Shown piece after piece: positions 1-10,720 of a stretch of DNA of 64,000 nucleotides. Under the pieces are notes generated by a model, which did no database searches, was not told the origin of the DNA, and was given only the letters and a program-made list of their open reading frames with translations. Both the position numbers and the translations under genes were made by a program. The DNA comes from an uncultured Clostridia bacterium. Its GTDB lineage: Bacteria; Bacillota; Clostridia; TANB77; CAG-508. The DNA lies in assembly GCA_928721915.1 (NCBI GenBank), contig CAKMVZ010000001.1, positions 1-64,000 of the forward strand, in the 5' to 3' direction. Every line of letters starts with the position of its first letter. Position 1 is the stretch's first letter.

Positions 1-51
1 CTTTTTAAAAAAATGTCTTACTTTTAGCCTTATATCTGGATTAATTGTCAT
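1..51 (-). CDS. Start of an unidentified minus-strand gene (partial)
   Basis: An ATG at 49-51 is preceded by GGAGGA (54-59 on the plus strand as TCCTCC) at good spacing, and the frame is open to the window edge. Only 17 residues are visible, starting MTINPDIRLK. It is probably the next gene of the secretion operon because it begins directly after the 54-599 gene, but no function can be assigned. Confidence 0.5.
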   Translation of the reverse strand, partial: MTINPDIRLKVRHFFKK

Positions 52-53
52 AA

Positions 54-599
54 TTATTCCTCCTCTACTGCACTATTTCTACTAAATGATAAAACATAAT
101 CATTAAAATCATTCTCTTGAATTACAACATTCATATCAAAATTATGCCCTCTGCTACCATTTAAAGTATCATTTATGCTAATCCATAAAACATATATGTC
201 TCCTAATCTTTCAAAATTTGTATATTCAATAGAAAAATCATCTGGAAAATAATCTTTCATATATTCTGTAAAGCTTGCCTCTGTTGGAAAATAATTTTCC
301 TTATATTCACTATATAAAAGTTCATAAGCTTGACTATAGCTTTTTTTATCAACTAACTTGAAAAACTCAGCACAATAATATGTAATTCTTTCTTGTTCAG
401 ACATATTATATAAAGCTTCTAATTCTGATTCATTATTAGCTTTAGCCATATCATCATTTACAAGAGCAGCTTCTTCATTATTTAAAGAAGAATTAGAATT
501 TTGCTTAATACTAATTATTATAAAAGCAATAATTACAATTACTATTAAAATTACACCTATTAATATTATCAATGTTTTTCGTCTTTTATTATTTTCCAC
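54..599 (-). CDS. Membrane-anchored NTF2-like protein of the secretion locus
   Basis: 181 residues. Residues about 9-30 form one strongly hydrophobic segment after a KRRK stretch, so the protein is probably anchored by its N-terminus with the rest outside. The soluble part (about 70-175) has the helix-rich start and aromatic beta-strand pattern of NTF2/DUF4878-like folds. In gram-positive type IV secretion systems that fold is used by VirB8/TcpC-like subunits, so a VirB8-like role is possible but rests on context only. It is the last complete gene of the minus-strand locus, 23 bases after the 623-3298 gene. Confidence 0.55.
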   Translation of the reverse strand: MENNKRRKTLIILIGVILIVIVIIAFIIISIKQNSNSSLNNEEAALVNDDMAKANNESELEALYNMSEQERITYYCAEFFKLVDKKSYSQAYELLYSEYKENYFPTEASFTEYMKDYFPDDFSIEYTNFERLGDIYVLWISINDTLNGSRGHNFDMNVVIQENDFNDYVLSFSRNSAVEEE

Positions 600-622
600 T
601 ATGCCTTTTCCTCCTTAAAGTT

Positions 623-3298
623 TTATGCATATTTCTTTCTTTGATTTAAATCATTTAAAACATTATTACTTCTATTTGTTGGTCCACCCATATTTATATT
701 TTGATTTGTAACAGATGAACTTCTACTTGAATATTCTGATAAACTATTGCTCTCAGTCATTGAAGATGATACTATAAACATACTAGCTTGCTGAGCCTCA
801 ACCATAAGCTCTGCATATTTTTTACCAGCAGGTGTAAGCATTCTTGCATTAGCTTCACTTTGTTCTGCTTTAAATTTTTCTAATCTTCTTACCGCAATAT
901 CTCCTTCTTTCTTAACTGCCTCTTCTGCCTTTTTAAAATTACTTTCACTATAAGCACCAGTTCTTGCTTTTTCTACAACTTTAGTATTAAAAGCAATTAA
1001 ATTAGCATCTGTAAAGTCGCCTTCAACTTTTATATCTCCTTCAATAGCTTGTAAAATCTTTGAATTATTAATTGTTGCTCTACGTGTACTTGCTATAACA
1101 GATTTTAGAGTTGATCTTGAAATTTTTAAATCGTCTGTAATATCTACAACTTCACCATTAATAACTTCAATCTTAGAGTTTGAGTTATTATCGTTATTAT
1201 CCACATCATCATTTAAGCCTAATATTTCATCTGTTTCATCCTCTTGACCATTTACTACTTTTCGAGCATTATTGAAAAGTTCAATTCCTTCTTTACTATC
1301 AATTATTCCATCTTCAACACTATCATTTATTAAGTTAATAAGTTTTCCTTCTCCAGCATCTAATAATTGTCTTAAATTTCTCCTATTATTTAAATATCCG
1401 ATATATTGTCTTGCAAAAATTCCTTCTGCTGTTTGACCTAACATATTTGCATAATTTTCAGCAGCTTCCATTCCTTCTGACTCAATTAATTCTTGAATTT
1501 GATTTGTTATTTCTTCTACTTTATCTTCTCCTAATTGATCTGCTAACTCTTCTAGTTTAGTTTGAATTTCTTGTCCAGTTTCATTTGCTTCTTTAATTTC
1601 ATCTAGCATTCTTTGATATAATTCTTTAAGTTCTTCTCTTTCTCTTCTTTCTTCATCTGTTAAAGAAACTTTTTCTTCTACTACCTCTTCAGAATTATTT
1701 TCTTCTGATTCACTATTTTCATCTATAAGATTTATATTTTCATCCTTATTTTTAGTATTTTCTTCATTATTGCTTGACACATCTATTACATCAGCAACTT
1801 TTTCCGCATCTTCGTCAGACATTTCATTATCCTCTAATAAAATTGGATCTTGAGGATTTTGTTCTTCATTTTCAGTATTATTCTCTTCTACTACTTCAGC
1901 CTCTAATGCTTCTCCGGAATCATTAGCATTTCCTCCCGAAGCAGCTCCCGCTAAAGATTCTATATTTTGCTCTTGATTTGCAAGCCATGCTCCTGCTCTA
2001 TCTTTATATTCATGTAGTTTACCACTTGCTTTTTCTCCAAGAGTTTGAATATTACTTCCAAATTTAGTAGTATTATTTGCAAAATTATTATTTACTGTAT
2101 ATGTACCATTTGCTATGCTTACACCAGTTAAAACCGCTTTTGTAGCATTGTTAACAGTTGAGCTGTATGATGTAAGAGTCATAGCTTTATCAAATCCAAA
2201 TAATGATTTTATCATTTCTTCTGCTTTTTTTACAAAGAATATAGCAAAAATTAATAAAAGTGGTAAAGTTAAACTACTTATGCTTCCTACTGATACATCT
2301 TGAATTGCAGACATAGGAACTCCAATTACAACAACATAAACTATACAATGTACAACTTGTATAAATACGTTATATGCAAATTCTCTAAACCAACCATTAA
2401 ATGCTTTTGCTGGGCCTCCTTTTGATCTATCTAATGAATATGTAAGTGGCATAATTGGTGAAAGAATAATTAAAACGATTACTTTAAACATCCTTACAAT
2501 ATACATTCCAACAAAAATCATTATTTGTATTGTTATTAAAAAATAAGCTATTGTTGCTCCCCAACCAAGTAAGAAATTTACTGAAAGAGCAGCAGATGAT
2601 AGAGAACTCATTGCATTTGAGATATTAGCTCCATCTGCAACATTTTCAATTAAGTCAACTAAATTTTCATTTATAGTAATTATTCCTAAAATAATATAAT
2701 GCATAAAAAGTACAAGTCCAACACTAACTAACCAATCTAAAAACATAGTTTTTAATCTTGCTTTTTCTTCTGCAAGAGTTGCAAGTGCCATCTTTATACC
2801 AATAATTAATAGCATAATCAAAAGTATACCTATTGCTACTGATCTTACAATGTAATATAACATTGCTGCCATTTCTCTTATATCATAAACTATATCTCCA
2901 CCACTTGTATTTTGAATATCGTCTGTTTGGAAAATATTTATATTTGTTAAAGTAAATTTATTAAAAAATATATCAAAAGGAGTAACAAAAACTGAGACAT
3001 CTCCAGTATGACCTGCTTTATCAATAACAAAATATGCTAAACTTTGTAATATTCTTGATATAATATTTGGTATAAGCTTAAATGGCCAAGTTAAAAGTCC
3101 TGCTAAACCATTTAAAAATCCTCCTAATGAACTATCCGCTTCTTCTTCAGCTTCTGCAGCTAACTCTTCATTTGTTCTTACTTCATTTGCAGCGAAAACC
3201 TCATTCGTTTTATTTACTGATACAATTAAAAAATTAAATATCATCATAAATAACAACAAACAAATTATTAACTTTTTTGATATTCTTTTTAATTTCAT
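623..3298 (-). CDS. VirB6/TrbL-like polytopic protein with long coiled-coil tail
   Basis: 891 residues. A signal-like segment (1-36) is followed by about seven membrane helices up to residue ~360. The remaining 530 residues are charged and Glu-rich with predicted coiled-coil character. The motif WFREFAYNVFIQVVHC after helix 5 recurs, with changes, in the 3316-7222 and 10721-11875 proteins (pattern W..(E/K).xYN(V/I)FIQ..H...Y) and marks all three as VirB6/TrbL-like channel subunits. Upstream of it lies an A.EKARLK stretch between two helices that resembles the loop of VirB2-like pilins. The gene follows AAACGGGGAGAG, a good ribosome site. It contains no in-frame CGG, although out-of-frame CGG occurs several times. 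Confidence 0.75.
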   Translation of the reverse strand: MKLKRISKKLIICLLLFMMIFNFLIVSVNKTNEVFAANEVRTNEELAAEAEEEADSSLGGFLNGLAGLLTWPFKLIPNIISRILQSLAYFVIDKAGHTGDVSVFVTPFDIFFNKFTLTNINIFQTDDIQNTSGGDIVYDIREMAAMLYYIVRSVAIGILLIMLLIIGIKMALATLAEEKARLKTMFLDWLVSVGLVLFMHYIILGIITINENLVDLIENVADGANISNAMSSLSSAALSVNFLLGWGATIAYFLITIQIMIFVGMYIVRMFKVIVLIILSPIMPLTYSLDRSKGGPAKAFNGWFREFAYNVFIQVVHCIVYVVVIGVPMSAIQDVSVGSISSLTLPLLLIFAIFFVKKAEEMIKSLFGFDKAMTLTSYSSTVNNATKAVLTGVSIANGTYTVNNNFANNTTKFGSNIQTLGEKASGKLHEYKDRAGAWLANQEQNIESLAGAASGGNANDSGEALEAEVVEENNTENEEQNPQDPILLEDNEMSDEDAEKVADVIDVSSNNEENTKNKDENINLIDENSESEENNSEEVVEEKVSLTDEERREREELKELYQRMLDEIKEANETGQEIQTKLEELADQLGEDKVEEITNQIQELIESEGMEAAENYANMLGQTAEGIFARQYIGYLNNRRNLRQLLDAGEGKLINLINDSVEDGIIDSKEGIELFNNARKVVNGQEDETDEILGLNDDVDNNDNNSNSKIEVINGEVVDITDDLKISRSTLKSVIASTRRATINNSKILQAIEGDIKVEGDFTDANLIAFNTKVVEKARTGAYSESNFKKAEEAVKKEGDIAVRRLEKFKAEQSEANARMLTPAGKKYAELMVEAQQASMFIVSSSMTESNSLSEYSSRSSSVTNQNINMGGPTNRSNNVLNDLNQRKKYA

Positions 3299-3315
3299 AC
3301 CAAATCTCTCCCCGT

Positions 3316-6300
3316 TTAATATCTTCCTAAAATTTTATTCATCATTTCATCTGGATTTTTTGTATATTCATCTCTTATCATTTGTTTTCCTGAATTTTCA
3401 TCAAAATTTAATTCTAATCTATTTAAATTTCTTTGTCTTGAATCATTTCTTGCAGACACTAAAACTTTTTCTTTTTGCTCTTCTAGTTGATTTAATAACT
3501 GATTCATAAGATCAAGATTTTTCTCATCTTCAATATTTTCAGATTCATTTTCTTCATTTTCATATTCTGGATTAGAAAGAGCATGTAATCTTTCAAGAGC
3601 TTTGTCAAGTGAATCTTCTTCTGCATTTTTCACCCCTGTTTCTTGTCTTTGTCTATCCTCAATAATGCTTTTAGTTTCTTTAGCTTCTATTTCAGCTTTG
3701 TCTGCAATTTTGATCTCCTTCGTAGCATTATTTAATCCATCTCTAATATATTTTAACTCTTTTATTCTTTTTTCAATCAAACCTTCAATCTGGCTTGAAG
3801 ATAAATTTAAATTTTTCTTTTCTATCCTCTTTTGAACTCTTGACACTATTGTCTTTTTATGTACTAATTTTCTTAATGCTAAAACATTTGTAATATTATT
3901 TTCTGTTAAATAATCTTTAATTTCATCTTCAACAAAAGGTCTACAAATTTCAAGTCTTTCTTCTTCATTATCAGTTGCTCTTCTTGGTATAAATACATAA
4001 CCACCATTTTTTACTATATCATAATATGGAATTGCAGTTAAATCAGCTTCATCAGTTGGACCTCCTGCGACTTTAATAGCATCATATACTGTAAATTCTA
4101 TATTATTAACTGAGCTAAATTTTTTTCCTGTAACTTGTTCAATTGCACTTAATTTTAAACTGTATTTTCCGACTAACCGCTATAGCACCTTCAATAGTAA
4201 ATACAAATAATTCTCTAGAATCGTCATCTCCGTTACTTTCATCATTTTTATTTTTCTTTTGATTAAACCTAACCGGATTTGTAACTGTATCTACTACTGC
4301 TCTAACTGCTTCTGCTGCTTTTTCTTCAACACCTATAACAAAATTTTTTGTATCCTCTTTAATTTGCTCGCCTTTTTTTTCAATGTCTTCTCTAGTTATT
4401 CCATAAATTTCTTTAGCTGTTTTTATAGAATCATTAGTATAATCTACTGCTGATTGAACCTGACTTAATAAGTCTTGTTTTACTCTTTCAGCTTCTGTTT
4501 CTACTGCACCTTTTGCAATCTGGCCTAAAACTTTAGTATAATCATTATTTATAAATTTATTTTCTGTAGCTTTATCATGAAGTATTGATCCAATTTCTTT
4601 TGCTTTGTCTACTGCTTTATCACTAGCATTAACAGTTTTAACTAATATGTTTGCTGCCGCTTTTTTCATTACTGAACTTACATAAGTTTCTTGATTTTTT
4701 TGATTTATATCTTCTTTTCTAGTTTCTAAAAGATCAATGATTTTTTCTTTTTCTTCTGGATTGGATTTTACACTATTGGCAAAGACTCCTTTTTTTATTA
4801 AATCATCAATAATTTCTTCTTGAACTTCTTCATGCCCTCTTAAATCTATTTCTTCAAGTGGAATATCATGTCCCATAGCCAAATTTATAATTGCATTATC
4901 TATAATTGCTTGATTTGTTTCATCTTGTGAGACTCCCTCTATTTGCTGTATATTTTCATCTATAGGTTTATTCGATAAAAACAAATAACTTTCATTATTT
5001 ATTTTAACAGCTTGCCCCATATCAGTCAATTGTTGTAAAACAACTTCTGTATTTGTTCTTTGATTAACTTTTTGAACACTTTTTAAAACTTGATTATTAT
5101 GAACTTCTTTAACATCAGAAGCCATACTTTCTAAAATAGCCCAATTTGAATCTTGTACCCTTTCTTGATATGTATTAATAATTGCTTGTGACTTTGCTTT
5201 TCTTGCTTTTGCACCATTAAAAGATATTATTTTTCCTTTTTGGGCTTCATATTCTTCTTCTCTAACTTTAGGAGCAGAATATCTTCCAAATGTAATATCT
5301 GCTACTGACTTATGCTCCTTATGAGATTTTAACTTTGCTGTATATTTTATAGAAGTTTTTCTAATTCCTGAATACCCCTTTGGAATATAACTTCCACTAA
5401 CCTGAATATCGCCATTTGCAACCATTTGATTAACTTGGTATAAATTTGCTAAATATTCATTATTCATTATAAATCTTCTATTTAAACTACTTGTAATAGT
5501 TTGCACACTTGAATGATTAAATCTTTTAAATTTATATACTTTTTTAGCTTCTTTAGATGAAACAGCATTTTCTAATTTTTGATTTGCTAATCTTTTTCTA
5601 GGAAAACTTATTATCTTCTTTGATGAAGTTTCAATTTCTTCACTAACAGCTCTTCTTTCATATCTAGCTGACGCTAAAACTGACATTCCCATATAACTAG
5701 AGCCAATCTCTGGATTAATAAATACTGCTGGGCCTTGAAGTCCATAAACAATTGCAACAATATCATCATAACTTTGATTAATAGATTCTCTTAATTCTAA
5801 AACTTCTTGCTCCGGATTATCCAAAACATTTAAAAATGTTGATTGTAATTTTTCTTCATCTGATTCTTCTTCATTGTTTTCTACTCTTTGCTTAATTAAT
5901 TTTCTTTTTGCATGAAATTTAAGAATTTTTGCAAAACGTTTTATCATTTCACTATCTTGATTTAACTCTTCTCTTGCTTTTTTAGTTGCTTCATCTAATT
6001 TTTTTATTTTTTCCTTAACTTTTTTAGCTAATTTTTCTGTTCCAGTAATAGCTGCTCCAACCGCTCCAATAGCTAACTTTTGAACTGTATTAAATACTTT
6101 TTGTATTGCATTTGGATTATCTATTTTATGTTGTTCTTTTCTTATTTCTTCTGCTGTAACTTTAACTTTTTTACCATCTATAGCTTCTAAATTTTCTTTT
6201 ACACTGTTTTTAAAATTATTAGCAAATTTGACTCCTCCATTTATTAATTTTTCTGGAGCAAAATTTTCTGCTAAATCTTCAGCCTTACCTTTAATCTCTC

Positions 6301-7222
6301 CAGGAAGAGTTTCAGTAACATATTCTTTTGTATCATAAACTGTATCAATTGGATGTTTAATAATATTTTTATAGTCTCTAACTTCAACTGTACTACTTCC
6401 ACCAACAAAATTAAAGATTTTTCTAATAATTCCATCCAATTTACACATAAAGAATAATGCTAAAAATGTTATAATTGCTCCAATAAAACTTAATGCATCA
6501 TCAGATAAAGTAAGAGCAAATGCTACTATTGTAGAATATACGCCTGCATGTACTACCTGAATAAATACATTATATATAAACTCTTTAATCCATTTTCCAA
6601 TCAGACCACCTTTTCCTTGAAAAGCTTTTCTAAAAGTATTTACTGAAATTACTATAGGAGAAGCTATTATTAATATCATAACATTTACATATCTCTTAAG
6701 ATATATAAAAAAGAATTTAAATGTATAATAAACTAATATAATATACATAAAAAGACCTAACATACCTGATGTAAATTTAATTTCATACGCTTTTGTTCTT
6801 GCTGATTCATATAAAGATATTTCTTGGTCTGGAGTTGATGAACCAGCTATAGTTTGTGCTATTTGTCTTAATCTATCTACTATAATTTGTTCTAGATATA
6901 TAACAGCATAAATAATTTGTTCTAGAAAAATTAAAATAATTATTCCAATAACCCAATATAAAAATAACATTTTTATATCAGCTTTATCATCAGGAGAGCT
7001 AGATAATGCTGCTTTAATGCCAATAGCAATTAAAGCTACAATCATTACTGCAATACATATACCTTTTATAAAAACATACCATGATGCAACAGTTTCACTT
7101 AAATAATCACTAAGCTGTAATTCTGCTGCAAAGACATTTTGAGGAAGTACTATAAGCAGAGTAACAATTATAGTTATTAACACAATTATTAAATTATTTT
7201 TATTTAATAATTTTTTTATCAT
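3316..7222 (-). CDS. VirB6-like channel protein, interrupted by an in-frame CGG (+1 site)
   Basis: Read as one gene of 1301 residues if the C at 4171 is skipped. Without the skip, frame 0 ends nine sense codons after the CGG, at 4139. Frame 0 reads GCG GTT AGT CGG; the repaired reading is AGT-(C)-GGA AAA TAC, giving VSGKYSLKLS, and continues for 284 more residues to 3316. A signal segment and about seven membrane helices occupy residues 1-290, with the WIKEFIYNVFIQVVHA motif shared with the other two VirB6-like proteins. A long charged cytoplasmic or extracellular tail follows. A GTG at 3846 could start a separate 176-residue protein, but the frame upstream of it is open to 4180 and clearly coding. 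Confidence 0.75.
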
Positions 7223-7223
7223 C

Positions 7224-8099
7224 TTATTCTGATATTATCCTTTCTGTTTCTACTAATTCAACTAAATCAGTTTCTCTTTCTTCAGTTATATCATATTTAT
7301 ATAAATTTCCTTGCATTAAAGAACTTGATTTATATCCATTATAAAGTGTAATTTCAGTTTGATTGTAATTTCCATTAAGTTTAATTTTAATTTGTCTATT
7401 TTCTGATTGTAATATTACATCTTCACCTTCCAAATATGCTGAAAAATCTGGATAATTTTTTCTTATTTTAACAACAAAATTTGTTTGATTTCCATCATAA
7501 TTTCCGTATATATATTCAAATAAATCTTCTTCAAAATTTAAATTATTAAAATCAGAATTTGGATAAATAGATATCTCATCATTATAAAAAAATGCATAAA
7601 CTGATGTTGTTTTATATCCATATAATTCTAAATCTTCATCTATAAATATTGGAGGTACTCCAAAAGCTTCTTCTATTTGTTCATAAGTTGCTCCCACTGT
7701 CAATCCTGCAATTACTTCTGTTTCATAATCTTGGTTAAAAACAATATTTCTAATATTTACTCCATCTGTAGTATATATTGTATATCCATCATAAATATAA
7801 TTTCCATCTTCATCTTTTTCATATTCACTTACAAAATTATTATCTATTCTTGTCCAATCATTATTTATTAAATTACGTATAATAACAGAATCTGCAAAAA
7901 CATCTTCTTCTAATATTTCATCTTCTAAATTTTCTTCTGTATTATTACTGGTATTTTCATTTTCACTTACTACTAAATTTGCTTTATCTTTTGAAAACTG
8001 AATTGAATTTATATTTCTTATACTAATAACAATAAATGATATAAAAATTATTAAAAACAATATTATAATTATTGCAATTTTTAAAAATTTTTTATTCAA
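7224..8099 (-). CDS. Membrane-anchored surface protein, paralogue of the 9149-10708 protein
   Basis: 291 residues with one N-terminal membrane segment (about 7-27), then an acidic linker. The domain from about 75 to 260 starts NNDW, followed by DGY.IY, a GL segment, an E..FG.P segment and YGY...FF...SIYP. The same order of motifs is found in the protein at 9149-10708, so the two share a domain of unknown function. The cysteine peptidase gene lies between them and all are co-directional with short gaps. The domain is probably extracytoplasmic. No enzymatic motif is visible. Confidence 0.6.
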   Translation of the reverse strand: MNKKFLKIAIIIILFLIIFISFIVISIRNINSIQFSKDKANLVVSENENTSNNTEENLEDEILEEDVFADSVIIRNLINNDWTRIDNNFVSEYEKDEDGNYIYDGYTIYTTDGVNIRNIVFNQDYETEVIAGLTVGATYEQIEEAFGVPPIFIDEDLELYGYKTTSVYAFFYNDEISIYPNSDFNNLNFEEDLFEYIYGNYDGNQTNFVVKIRKNYPDFSAYLEGEDVILQSENRQIKIKLNGNYNQTEITLYNGYKSSSLMQGNLYKYDITEERETDLVELVETERIISE

Positions 8100-8119
8100 A
8101 TCAGTTCTCTCCTTTCTTT

Positions 8120-9130
8120 TTATTCAAATATATTTATATCAGTTAGTGGATAATCATTATAAAATAAAGCATCTAATGTTAATCTTGTATCATCATCTGC
8201 GCTTTCAACTTCAACACTATCAATACCCATATTTTCTTCTGGAACTTCTGTACCTGTATCAGTTACAGTATTTACAGTCCAATTAAGTAAATTATCAAAT
8301 ATAGCTGTCCAACCAATAAAAGGTATTCTTATAAGATATGTTAAAATTCCAATTAAGTAATCCGCAATTTGTGCTAAAGTCTCAATAATTTTAGTCCATA
8401 GACTTGTATGAGCTAAAGAATATTTTCCATCTGGAATACCATTAAAATAAAAATCAGATAAGTCAACCGTAGTAGTTGATGATGATGAACTACCAACATT
8501 TCCTGTTGCAAATTCAGTATTTAATGATGTTAAGTTTTGTGCACCTTGTTCAGATACTCTAACTATATAAAAAGCATAGCTATTTCCAAAATATGAAACA
8601 TCTCTAAATGTTGAACCATTATTTGCTATCGCTCCAGAAGTATCCCAAGCAGAATATTCTTGTCCTACATAAACAACAGCATGTGCTGCACCATCATCAT
8701 GAACAACAACATCTCCTGGCATTAAATCATCCATACTAGAAAATCTAAAAACTTCAAAATTTGGATCACTGGACAAACCAATTAAAGTTGTTGTATTTAA
8801 AGCATAATCTAGTAAGCCAGTAACTGCATGAATACAACCACTAGCAAAACTTGAACAGTCAAAATAATATGTAGTAGTATCATCCCAACTGTAACTGCTT
8901 GGATTCCATATTGGGTTATCATCCCTTGTATGTCCATCTCCTTGGTATTCACCTAATTGCTCATACAAAACCTGATCTCCATACTCTGAAACTACATGAG
9001 CTGCAAAACCTGCTATTGCATCTCCAACTTCAGCTTGAGTATACCCATAGCATATATTAGATAAAAATAGCATACAAACTACAAAATATATAATTAAACT
9101 TTTTATAATTTTTTTAATAGATTTTTTCAT
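8120..9130 (-). CDS. Secreted NlpC/P60-like cysteine peptidase (peptidoglycan hydrolase of the secretion system)
   Basis: 336 residues. An N-terminal signal/membrane segment (about 9-29) is followed by a papain-like domain with the nucleophile in DCSSFASG (Cys near residue 92), PGDVVVHD and the catalytic-His segment AHAVVYVG (near 147). Such enzymes open the cell wall for conjugative and secretion machines, replacing VirB1. After a Ser-rich linker there are one or two C-terminal hydrophobic stretches (about 250-290), so the enzyme may stay attached to the membrane. It lies between two paralogous surface proteins. Assignment to NlpC/P60 rather than CHAP is likely but not certain. Confidence 0.75.
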   Translation of the reverse strand: MKKSIKKIIKSLIIYFVVCMLFLSNICYGYTQAEVGDAIAGFAAHVVSEYGDQVLYEQLGEYQGDGHTRDDNPIWNPSSYSWDDTTTYYFDCSSFASGCIHAVTGLLDYALNTTTLIGLSSDPNFEVFRFSSMDDLMPGDVVVHDDGAAHAVVYVGQEYSAWDTSGAIANNGSTFRDVSYFGNSYAFYIVRVSEQGAQNLTSLNTEFATGNVGSSSSSTTTVDLSDFYFNGIPDGKYSLAHTSLWTKIIETLAQIADYLIGILTYLIRIPFIGWTAIFDNLLNWTVNTVTDTGTEVPEENMGIDSVEVESADDDTRLTLDALFYNDYPLTDINIFE

Positions 9131-9148
9131 ATAATTATCCTCAAAAAT

Positions 9149-10708
9149 TTATTCAAAACTTATACTTATTTGTTCAGTATCATTATATACTATTTTTCCA
9201 TCTCCTGCAGAATTTATAGTTACTTGCCCACTAATATCAATTATTTTAGAATTTGTTCTACTTACAGGATTATATAAATAAATTCCATCATCGTCTACAG
9301 AATAAACAAAATTATAGTCATCATACCAAGCATAACTAGATATAACTAATGTACTTTCTAATTCTGTATCTGGATATTCTCCATCTCTACTATAAAATGT
9401 AGGACCTTTAGAACCTGTTTCATTACTAGCTAATTTTCCTCTAAAATATACAGAGAATTTCTTACCTAATTTTGAAAGCTCTTCATCTGAAAAATCTCCC
9501 TGTACTTTACGTTTTAAAATTTCATTATTAGCTCTTTTAGATTCTTCATCAAATACTAAATCTGTACTTTGAATATAAATATTATCCAAATTTTTTATTC
9601 TATCAATATCACCATTATAATTTTGATAAATATAAACTCCATTTTTTAAAGAATTAGATGATATAGATAATTTAATTCCTCTTAATGTATATTGTAAATT
9701 AACATAATTTGAATCATAATCATAAATATCATAATCCGTCCATAGTGATATTAAGTCCATAGAAAACTGTTTAATATCAGATGTTTCATTCATTGAATTT
9801 ATTAAATCTATAAATTCTGTTTCATTTTCCATATTTATAACAGGATAAACTGAAACTTGTTTATTCATAAAATCAAAAAATACATAATTGTTTTCCCCAA
9901 CATATCCATATAATGTGGAATTATTTGTAAAAGTTGGAGTTCCTAAAGCTTTTTCAACATCTTCAGCTGTAGAATAAGTTCCTAATCCTGAAACTATTTT
10001 TCCAGAATATTTTTCAGTGAAAATCAAATTATATACCATTCTTCCTGAAACTTTATATTTAAACCCTTCATCAAAATAGATTTCATATCCATCGCACGTG
10101 CTTTCTTTTGTCCCTAAATTTAACCCTATTGGATTCCAATCATTATTAATTAAGGTTTGCAATATATTAGAATCAATTGAAATTTCTGTAACTTCTGCTT
10201 TCTCTTTTCTAGAATTAATTTTTGATTCTTGATTTAAATAATAATTATTATCACCATTAATTTGAACTTGAACTATAGCGTTTTCTTCACATGTAACTAA
10301 GATATCTATTTCTCTTTCTTCATCAATTAATTCAAAAGTCTTATAATTTTCAAAATCTGCTATAACTTTTATTAAATTATCAAAAAATCTTTCATTACTT
10401 ACATTATCAGTATACAAATCTCTATCAAATTTCAAATAAATTTTTATTCCTTCAGAATCTCTAAGTTCACTTATGTATACACATCCATGAGCATTTAAAA
10501 TATCTTCTAAAGTTTTATATTCATCTACATCATAATGTAAATCAGCTGTAGTATTATTATTTGGCACTATTGTTGTTCTATAAGCTCTTATAATACTTTG
10601 TATTAAAATATAACCAATAGTAACTGACAATACAACAATACCAACTACTTTCAAGTATTTAATTAATTTGCTTTTATTTTTAGATCTATAATCTACTTTA
10701 TTTCCCAT
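9149..10708 (-). CDS. Membrane-anchored surface protein with duplicated unknown domain
   Basis: 519 residues, one membrane segment near residues 17-37, the remainder presumably outside. Residues about 185-370 (NNDW, DGYEIYF, GLGTY, ALGTP, LYGYV, SVYPV) parallel the domain of the 7224-8099 protein in motif order and spacing. The C-terminal 130 residues add beta-strand-rich sequence with SYAWYDDYNFVYS and DDDGIYLYN that looks like propeller or sandwich blades. It starts 12 bases after the VirB6-like gene and reads in the same operon. No catalytic motif is visible. Confidence 0.6.
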   Translation of the reverse strand: MGNKVDYRSKNKSKLIKYLKVVGIVVLSVTIGYILIQSIIRAYRTTIVPNNNTTADLHYDVDEYKTLEDILNAHGCVYISELRDSEGIKIYLKFDRDLYTDNVSNERFFDNLIKVIADFENYKTFELIDEEREIDILVTCEENAIVQVQINGDNNYYLNQESKINSRKEKAEVTEISIDSNILQTLINNDWNPIGLNLGTKESTCDGYEIYFDEGFKYKVSGRMVYNLIFTEKYSGKIVSGLGTYSTAEDVEKALGTPTFTNNSTLYGYVGENNYVFFDFMNKQVSVYPVINMENETEFIDLINSMNETSDIKQFSMDLISLWTDYDIYDYDSNYVNLQYTLRGIKLSISSNSLKNGVYIYQNYNGDIDRIKNLDNIYIQSTDLVFDEESKRANNEILKRKVQGDFSDEELSKLGKKFSVYFRGKLASNETGSKGPTFYSRDGEYPDTELESTLVISSYAWYDDYNFVYSVDDDGIYLYNPVSRTNSKIIDISGQVTINSAGDGKIVYNDTEQISISFE

Positions 10709-10720
10709 AAAGTCCTCCTA

